DNA from: Thermoplasmata archaeon
Lineage (GTDB): Archaea; Thermoplasmatota; E2; UBA202; JdFR-43
Length of the DNA: 6,103 nucleotides
NCBI GenBank assembly: GCA_021163175.1
Contig: JAGGXG010000095.1
Span: forward strand, 1 to 6,103
Direction of reading: 5' to 3'
Shown: positions 1-5,197 of the stretch, one piece after another
How the letters are laid out: each line of letters starts with the position of its first letter
Position numbering within the stretch: position 1 is the first letter of the stretch
Translations under genes and position numbers: made by a program
Notes under the pieces: model-generated
The model's database searches: none
Seen by the model: only the letters and a program-made list of their open reading frames with translations
What the model was told of the DNA's origin: nothing

Positions 1-19
1 AATCAAAAGATTATATCAC

Positions 20-26
20 AAGGTGA
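20..26 (+). promoter_or_regulatory. Shine-Dalgarno site of the giant surface-protein gene
   Basis: AAGGTGA lies six bases before the ATG at 33 and is complementary to the usual archaeal 16S rRNA 3' end. Its strength and spacing fix ATG 33 as the start. They also argue that this gene is translated from a leadered or polycistronic mRNA rather than a leaderless one. No promoter can be assigned, because only 32 bases of upstream sequence are present. Confidence 0.8.
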
Positions 27-32
27 ATCATC

Positions 33-107
33 ATGCAGTATAAAGGAATCGTAGCTGTTATTGTATTTGCGTTGCTAACAAGTGGACTAATGATGGAATC
101 ACATGGA
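33..107 (+). other. Sec-type signal peptide
   Basis: Residues 1-25 show a short basic n-region (MQYK), a hydrophobic core from about I6 to M21, and a polar c-region ending SHG before EE. The most likely cleavage is after G25; the exact bond is a guess. Together with the C-terminal anchor it makes this a type I-like exported protein with a large extracellular body. No lipobox cysteine is present, so a bacterial-style lipoprotein signal is unlikely. Confidence 0.85.
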
Positions 108-3100
108 GAAGAGCAGGGGGAGCAATCGGTTTTATTCGGATGGGAAATAAATAATGGGCTGCTTATTTTCACCGCGTTCTGCAATGGAAACAATTACACA
201 TGGGATTTTGGAGATGGAAGCACTGGATATGGAAAGGTTGTAAGTCATGAATATGCATCGGAAGGAGACTATAATGTTAAACTCATTGTTGATGGAATAG
301 AAGTAGATGAAAGAACAATAAACACCAGTGATTTGCCCCCATCAGCAGATTTTTACTGGCTTCCTTCCTCACCTTATAGTTATGAAGAAGTAATGTTCAT
401 AGATAATTCAACAGATGATGGCTTCATTGTGAACTGGAGCTGGGATATTGAAAACGATGGAATAATAGACGGGTATGGAAAATATATAAAACATGTTTTT
501 ACAACGCCCGGCAAACATAACGTTACTTTGAGAGTCGTGGACAATGATGGAATGATGGATGCCGTAACGAAAGAGATAAACGTGCTTAATATACTACCAG
601 TTCCAAAATTTTACTGGACTAAAAGCAATGACAGCATATTATTCAATGCAAGCTGGAGTTACGATAGCGATGGCAGCATTGTAAACTACACATGGGATTT
701 TGGAGATGGAAGCACTGGATATGGAAAGGTTGTGCAGCATAGCTATGCAGCGAATAAAAAATATTATGTCACACTCTACGTAAAGGATGATTATGGGGAA
801 ACAAATTCAACGATAATGGAAATCAATCTGCTAAACAAACTGCCTCTCGCCTCCTTCTACTGGCAGCCGGCGCAACCTACAGATTTGGACACGATATATT
901 TCTATTCCACAAGTAATGATAGCGATGGAAATATAACCACATGGATATGGTATTTTGGAGATGGAAGTGTAGCATATGGAGAAAATGTGAGTCACAGATA
1001 CGAGGACAATGGAACATACAGTGTAACTTTATTTGTGCTTGATGATGAAAATGCTTACAACGTAACAACAAAACAAATTTTTGTATCGAATGTTCCTCCC
1101 GTTGCTGATTTTGTTTATTCGCCACCATTTCCTTTTCCAAATAGAACAATCTCATTCAATTCAACAAGCTATGATAGCGATGGCTTCATTGTGAACTGGA
1201 CTTGGAATTTTGGGGATGGAAGCATAAGCTATGGAGAAAATGTGAGCCATGTTTATATGGAACATGGAACATATAATGTAAGCCTTACTGTCATTGACAA
1301 TGACGGAGATGTTTCAACAAAGAAATTAAAGCTTGTTGTTGCTGATTTCTATGTAAATAAAAGTGTATATGATCCTACCAACCACACATGGAATAAAATA
1401 CAGGATGCCATAAACAATGCAACAGATGGAGCGTTCATATATGTAATGGATGGAAGCTACAACGAGGATGTTTTTGTGAATAAAAGTGTTTACATTCTTG
1501 GAAAGAATGCTTCAATAATTGGAAAAAATTATTCATTGTATATGGCAGCAAATGAAATTTTTGTCGAAAATTTTGAAATATTGAATGCAAAGAACGGAAT
1601 ATTGATGGCTTCCAACTTCTCTTTGATAAAAAACTGCAAATTCAATGAGAGCTATATAGCAATCAATATTAGCGGAAATTATAATTCGATAGAAGGAAAT
1701 ATTCTGGAAGGAAATATATCAATAGCAGTATATGGAAATCATAATTCAATTGAAAACAATGAAATAAAGGGAGGAAATGGCATTATTTTATACGGAAAAA
1801 TGAATGAAATTTTTTCAAACAACATTTCTGCAGAAAGCGGGATAAAAGCATCTGGCTCAGAAAATTCAATTTACAACAATTCCATACATGAATGCAAATA
1901 TGGAATGAGAATATATGATGATAATTTTATTTCGAATAATAGCATATATGGTTGCGAATATGGTATAGATGGCACGGAATTCAGCATAGCAGGAAATAAA
2001 ATATGGAACAATAAATATGCGATAAATGCATCGAAGATCTATATCGAAAATTGCAATATTACAAATAATGAGATAGCTGTCCTTGGAATAGAGGCACATT
2101 TAAATGATACAATAATAAGGAATGGAAGCATAGATGCAGATAAAATTTATTTCCATAATGTAAGCATGGAGACAGGGAGAATGAATTGTACATATGGGGA
2201 AATCAGGGATAGTAGGATAGGGAAACAAGAAATGATAATGGGAGGAATATATTCTGTCAAAACACAATTTTATGAAAACATGAAAATTATTGTTAATGGA
2301 ACCTTTTTGGATTGCAATTTCACAGAAAATGAATTAACGTGCTTGAACAATTCATTGGTTATAAATTGTAGCTTTTACAAGAATGGAAAGGCTTTGGCCC
2401 TTGAAAGCAATAATATGGTTGAAAACAGTTCATTTATGGAAAATGAACACGCGATCTTTATTGAAGGGAATTACAATAGCATATTCAACAATACATTTTT
2501 GCTCAATCAACATGCCCTATACATGGAGAATGCAAAACATAACACCTTTTTCAACAACAATATAACGAAAAATGTAAGAGGGCTGGAAATGTTTTATTCT
2601 CCAGGAAACTATTTTGAAAGAAATGAGTTTTTAAACAATGCTTATGCGATTGACATTTATGGAGAGGATATTGAGCATTTCTATAATTCCTTCAAAAATA
2701 ATACAGTAAATGGTCTTCCACTGTTTTATGCTGTGAATGAAAGCAACATTGCCTTAAACGAGAGCTATGGATTCATTGGATTGATAGGATGTAAAAATGT
2801 TTCAATATTGAACCAGGAAATAGGAAACAATGGTAAAAGCATTCTTGTAGTGGGCTCAGAAAAGCTGAACATAGAAAAAACAAAAATTCACGATAGCATA
2901 TATGGCATATACATTCTCGATAGCAGAGATGTTGAGATAAAAGGATGCAATGTTTTTCTGAATGAAAAAGGAATTTTGTTGAAAGCATCCACCCATGTTT
3001 CAGTTCTAAATTGCAGCATCTCCACCAATAATATTGGCATAAATATATTCGATATTCAAAATGCAGTTGGTAACAACTATATAGATTCAGTTCTTCAGGG

Positions 3101-4889
3101 AAATGGATATGGAATTCTTATACAAGGAATGGGAAATAATGAGATCCATGGAAATATTGATTCAATTAAAATAGACAAAAGCAATGAAAATGAGATACAA
3201 GCAAATGTATCGAAATTGATTTTGAGGAATGGAAATGCCAATATTTTGAATTCCTCCATAAAAGAAATCGATTCATATTCATCAAATATTGATTTGGAAA
3301 ATGGTATAGTAAGCAAAGCAAACATAGAAAAGGGAAGTGTGTATGCCATGGAAACAGATTTTGAAGGAAACACATCTTTCAATGATTGCAACCTGCAGCT
3401 TTTGAACAGCAAATTTGAGTTAAGCCATGTTAAAATAGCTGGCTCGCACCTTTATGCTTTAGGTAATGAATTCTATAACAAAAGCTATGTTGAAATATGC
3501 TCCTCTGATGGAAACATTTCGCATACCAAATTCTATTGGAATGATTTTGCTCTCAAAGTCGATGCAAACATTACATTATACAACTGCAGCTTTTATGAAA
3601 ATGGAAAAGGAGTATGCATATCCAAAGGAAAAATGATTGGAGGCGAGATATACAACAACAGTTATGGATGCATTTTGAATGGTAGCGCCATTGTATCAAA
3701 TATTTTATTCCACCATAATGAATTTGCTCTTATTATAAATTCTTCATTCTCTCAAATCTATCAAAATTCTTTCTGGAAAAATGAGTATGGCATCGTAGCC
3801 AATGGAAATAACAATACAATATACCATAACAATTTTGTCTACAATCAAATAAATGCGAAAGACAATTCCAACAATTCATGGAATCTAACAATGCCTCATG
3901 AAGGAAATTACTGGGATGATTACGCTGGTAGCGATGACAATAACGATGGAATAGGAGATATACCTTACGAAGTCGGAAGATCATATGACTTCTATCCATT
4001 AATGGCTGCTTATGAAAATGCTGCAAATGTTCCAAATGAAGCCCCTGTAGCAAGCTTTGTATTCTACCCTGTCAATCCATTTTCACTTGATGAAATAAGC
4101 TTCATTGACGCATCCGAGGATCCAAATGGTAAAAATGATATATCCAGCTGGAACTGGAACTTTGGAGATGGAAACACAAGCAATGAACAAAATCCAAAGC
4201 ATGCATATGCAAAACCAGGTAGCTATAATGTAACACTAACTATAAAGGATAGAGCAGGAGTGAAAAATTCATTTACCATGGTTGTAAATATTACCAATTT
4301 GCCGCCTTTGCCAGCATTCGATTATAATCCGGGAAATGTATCTTCATACGAGACCATACAATTTACGTCAAATTCTATTGACAGAGATGGCTTCATTGTA
4401 AACTACACATGGCAATTTGGAGATGGAAGCATGGCATATGGTAGAAATGTGAGCCATAGTTATACATCGCCCGGATTGTATAGAGTTATTCTGACAGTCA
4501 TAGACAATTTGAATGCAACATCAACATGCTATAAAGAAATCAGAATAGAAAATAGAAAGCCTTCTGCTGATTTTGAATTTTATCCTGAAAAGCCCAAAAC
4601 CGGAGAAAAAATAACATTCAAAGATCTCTCATCCGATATAGATGGAAACATCGTCTCGTGGCACTGGGACTTCGGAGATGGAACGGCAAGCAATGGCAAG
4701 AACGCAACCCATGCATATTCAAAACCAGGAAGCTACAAGGTAAAGCTTACCGTCACGGATGACGAGGGCGGCGTCGCCAGCTATGAAAAGGTGGTGGAGG
4801 TGGAGGAGAAGGAAACTCCTGGATTTGGCTTTGCATTGCTTGTGATTGCTTTTGCCATGGCTATTGCGGCAATGAGAAAATTTAAGTAA
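33..4889 (+). CDS. Giant secreted PKD / NosD-type beta-helix surface protein with PGF-CTERM anchor
   Basis: This 1618-residue protein is predicted to be exported and held on the cell surface. Domain order seen: signal peptide (1-25); five PKD domains at about 33-97, 102-187, 189-268, 270-353 and 354-436, with core W[DNY]FGDG motifs at W57, W221, W306 and W391 and a variant WDIENDG at W137; a right-handed parallel beta-helix from about 450 to 1325; three PKD domains at about 1337-1421, 1423-1507 and 1508-1592 (W1375, W1460, W1545); and a TPGFGF-plus-hydrophobic-plus-RKFK tail (1595-1618). The helix opens with the W453NKIQDAI cap. It contains the NTVNGLPLFY segment (890-899) common in archaeal NosD-like repeats, and closes with GNYWDDY (1291-1297) and a DGIGD loop. 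Known for the families: PKD domains are Ig-like spacers in surface proteins, and NosD-like helices often bind or cleave sugars. No catalytic residues are recognisable, so adhesin, S-layer-associated or polysaccharide-binding roles are all possible. The frame is intact throughout. ATG 33 is supported by the Shine-Dalgarno site. Confidence 0.93.
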   Translation: MQYKGIVAVIVFALLTSGLMMESHGEEQGEQSVLFGWEINNGLLIFTAFCNGNNYTWDFGDGSTGYGKVVSHEYASEGDYNVKLIVDGIEVDERTINTSDLPPSADFYWLPSSPYSYEEVMFIDNSTDDGFIVNWSWDIENDGIIDGYGKYIKHVFTTPGKHNVTLRVVDNDGMMDAVTKEINVLNILPVPKFYWTKSNDSILFNASWSYDSDGSIVNYTWDFGDGSTGYGKVVQHSYAANKKYYVTLYVKDDYGETNSTIMEINLLNKLPLASFYWQPAQPTDLDTIYFYSTSNDSDGNITTWIWYFGDGSVAYGENVSHRYEDNGTYSVTLFVLDDENAYNVTTKQIFVSNVPPVADFVYSPPFPFPNRTISFNSTSYDSDGFIVNWTWNFGDGSISYGENVSHVYMEHGTYNVSLTVIDNDGDVSTKKLKLVVADFYVNKSVYDPTNHTWNKIQDAINNATDGAFIYVMDGSYNEDVFVNKSVYILGKNASIIGKNYSLYMAANEIFVENFEILNAKNGILMASNFSLIKNCKFNESYIAINISGNYNSIEGNILEGNISIAVYGNHNSIENNEIKGGNGIILYGKMNEIFSNNISAESGIKASGSENSIYNNSIHECKYGMRIYDDNFISNNSIYGCEYGIDGTEFSIAGNKIWNNKYAINASKIYIENCNITNNEIAVLGIEAHLNDTIIRNGSIDADKIYFHNVSMETGRMNCTYGEIRDSRIGKQEMIMGGIYSVKTQFYENMKIIVNGTFLDCNFTENELTCLNNSLVINCSFYKNGKALALESNNMVENSSFMENEHAIFIEGNYNSIFNNTFLLNQHALYMENAKHNTFFNNNITKNVRGLEMFYSPGNYFERNEFLNNAYAIDIYGEDIEHFYNSFKNNTVNGLPLFYAVNESNIALNESYGFIGLIGCKNVSILNQEIGNNGKSILVVGSEKLNIEKTKIHDSIYGIYILDSRDVEIKGCNVFLNEKGILLKASTHVSVLNCSISTNNIGINIFDIQNAVGNNYIDSVLQGNGYGILIQGMGNNEIHGNIDSIKIDKSNENEIQANVSKLILRNGNANILNSSIKEIDSYSSNIDLENGIVSKANIEKGSVYAMETDFEGNTSFNDCNLQLLNSKFELSHVKIAGSHLYALGNEFYNKSYVEICSSDGNISHTKFYWNDFALKVDANITLYNCSFYENGKGVCISKGKMIGGEIYNNSYGCILNGSAIVSNILFHHNEFALIINSSFSQIYQNSFWKNEYGIVANGNNNTIYHNNFVYNQINAKDNSNNSWNLTMPHEGNYWDDYAGSDDNNDGIGDIPYEVGRSYDFYPLMAAYENAANVPNEAPVASFVFYPVNPFSLDEISFIDASEDPNGKNDISSWNWNFGDGNTSNEQNPKHAYAKPGSYNVTLTIKDRAGVKNSFTMVVNITNLPPLPAFDYNPGNVSSYETIQFTSNSIDRDGFIVNYTWQFGDGSMAYGRNVSHSYTSPGLYRVILTVIDNLNATSTCYKEIRIENRKPSADFEFYPEKPKTGEKITFKDLSSDIDGNIVSWHWDFGDGTASNGKNATHAYSKPGSYKVKLTVTDDEGGVASYEKVVEVEEKETPGFGFALLVIAFAMAIAAMRKFK
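195..241 (+). repeat. 47-bp exact direct repeat, copy 1 (PKD module 1)
   Basis: These bases are identical to 687-733, an in-frame offset of 492 bp (164 codons). The repeat encodes the stretch from the YTW turn through WDFGDGSTGYGKVV, the PKD core. The flanks diverge at once on both sides: the preceding base is T versus C, and the following base is A versus G. Confidence 0.9.
687..733 (+). repeat. 47-bp exact direct repeat, copy 2 (PKD module 3)
   Basis: This is the second perfect copy of the PKD-core repeat and matches 195-241. Other modules (for example 4 and 5) encode nearly the same peptide but with several synonymous differences. The identity is therefore beyond what protein-level constraint alone requires. 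Confidence 0.9.
1389..3998 (+). repeat. Parallel beta-helix region (NosD / pectate-lyase-like coils)
   Basis: About 870 residues of short coils rich in Asn, Ile and Gly follow the typical pattern N.I..N.I.....GI.L. The N-terminal cap is a W.KIQDAINNATDGAFIYV-like segment with a G.Y.E.V..NKS turn. This is the standard entry of archaeal NosD-like and pectin-lyase-fold surface proteins. The C-terminal cap is the familiar GNYWDDYAGSDDNNDGIGD run followed by YPLM. Regular coils are clearest at residues about 508-687 and 780-870, and again near 1220-1275. Between them the pattern loosens (about 690-770 and 1015-1170). NosD itself is a copper-insertion protein of denitrifiers, but nothing here suggests that role. 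Only the fold is shared. Confidence 0.85.
1554..2093 (+). repeat. Run of nine consecutive about 20-residue beta-helix coils
   Basis: The frame divides into nine successive 60-bp units starting at 1554, 1614, 1674, 1734, 1794, 1854, 1914, 1974 and 2034. The middle units are in near-perfect register: they open G[NSK].N[SE]I..N or equivalent and end with GI or YG[MI]. DNA similarity is highest between the units at 1674 and 1734 (GGAAAT[TC]ATAATTC then [GA]AT). The outer units slip by one or two residues in where the strands fall. The regular period suggests expansion of the helix by coil duplication. Confidence 0.7.
4041..4808 (+). repeat. C-terminal array of three PKD domains
   Basis: Three PKD modules of about 85 residues sit between the beta-helix and the anchor. 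Their cores are WNFGDGN (W1375), WQFGDGS (W1460) and WDFGDGT (W1545), each followed by H.Y, [GS]PG.Y.V.L and [DN] turn elements. The first and third carry the common SKPGSY or AKPGSY form, unlike the five N-terminal modules. The second is closer at DNA level to the N-terminal set, sharing GATGGCTTCATTGT. The array probably lifts the helix away from the membrane. Confidence 0.88.
4815..4886 (+). other. PGF-CTERM sorting / membrane-anchor signal
   Basis: Residues 1595-1618 are Thr-Pro-Gly-Phe-Gly-Phe, then a hydrophobic stretch (A1601 to M1614), then a basic end (RKFK), after an acidic linker VEVEEKE. This is the tripartite layout of PGF-CTERM signals. These are recognised in archaea by archaeosortase A (ArtA), which removes the tail and allows a lipid to be attached. 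The gene for the sortase is not in this window. A simple transmembrane anchor without processing is the alternative. Confidence 0.8.
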
Positions 4890-5197
4890 TGGTTTACATA
4901 CAATTTATAATGACGAAAAAAGCAAGGAAAAAGGATTTGTTGAAAGAAAAGCTTGAAGAGCTTGAGGAAGCCATCAGATATAATGAGGCTATGCTTGAAG
5001 AATTATATGAAAAGCAGGAATCACTTTTTCCAATATTTGCTGATCTTGTTAAAATAATTAGCAAGTTGTATAATGAGTTGAAAATAGAGGATGAGGATGT
5101 TAAAAATAGGATAAACAGGCTCAAAGATGCATTTGATGAAAATATTATGAAGAAATACGCAATGGGCGACGATGACTTCAGCATTGCCTACACATGA
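4889..5197 (+). CDS. Small predicted coiled-coil protein, function unknown
   Basis: I do not recognise this gene. It encodes 102 residues from the ATG at 4889, which overlaps the stop of the surface gene as TAATG. From the second ATG at 4910 it encodes 95 residues. The later start gives a natural MTKKARKKDLL beginning and removes an odd hydrophobic MVYIQFI leader. The first start has the coupling geometry. Neither has a clear Shine-Dalgarno site. The product is highly charged, with no signal peptide or membrane segment, so it is probably cytosolic. It reads as two helices with heptad-like spacing (LLKEKLEELEEAI...MLEELYEKQ, then LVKIISKLYNEL...VKNRINRLKDAF). A helix-breaking FPIF sits between them, and the tail is acidic (GDDD). 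A helical hairpin or small dimeric coiled coil is likely. Its 3' end overlaps elp3 by 26 bp, so it is almost certainly in one transcript with elp3. Confidence 0.72.
   Translation: MVYIQFIMTKKARKKDLLKEKLEELEEAIRYNEAMLEELYEKQESLFPIFADLVKIISKLYNELKIEDEDVKNRINRLKDAFDENIMKKYAMGDDDFSIAYT

Larger units (their letters stand above)
129..1340 (+). repeat. N-terminal array of five PKD domains
   Basis: Five tandem modules of about 82 residues are joined by short Pro-rich linkers such as LPP, LPVP and VPPV. Each carries the PKD signature: an ADFYW-like first strand, an S.DSDG.I..W turn, a W.FGDG.S motif, an H.Y strand, a G.Y.V.L strand and a D.[DN]G turn. The first module is short (about 65 residues) and lacks the S.DSDG turn. 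The second replaces FGDG with WDIENDG, a known acidic variant. DNA identity between modules is patchy and high: a 22-bp stretch starting GATGGCTTCATTG is shared exactly by modules 2 (417-438) and 5 (1179-1200). The array probably acts as a rigid stalk or spacer. Confidence 0.88.

Noticed and set aside
7..17. TATA-like AGATTATATCA upstream of the giant gene
   Set aside because: It lies only about 20 bases before the ATG. Transcription would start at or inside the coding region and omit the strong Shine-Dalgarno site.
195..733. CRISPR-like or mobile-element repeat
   Set aside because: Only two copies exist, they sit in frame within homologous PKD modules, and there is no regular spacer array, transposase or inverted termini.
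3095..3412. Antisense 105-residue open frame inside the beta-helix
   Set aside because: It arises from AT-rich repetitive coding DNA. The composition (Phe, Ser, Ile, Pro) is that of a shadow frame, and the long + strand frame is clearly the real one.
1389..3998. Identification as the copper-insertion protein NosD
   Set aside because: Only the fold and caps match. There are no nos genes nearby, and the PKD arrays and PGF-CTERM anchor point to a surface protein.
4894..5184. Antisense 96-residue open frame opposite the coiled-coil gene
   Set aside because: It is a Ser/Phe-rich mirror of Lys/Glu-rich coding sequence, with no Shine-Dalgarno site. The + strand frame has better composition and operon overlaps.
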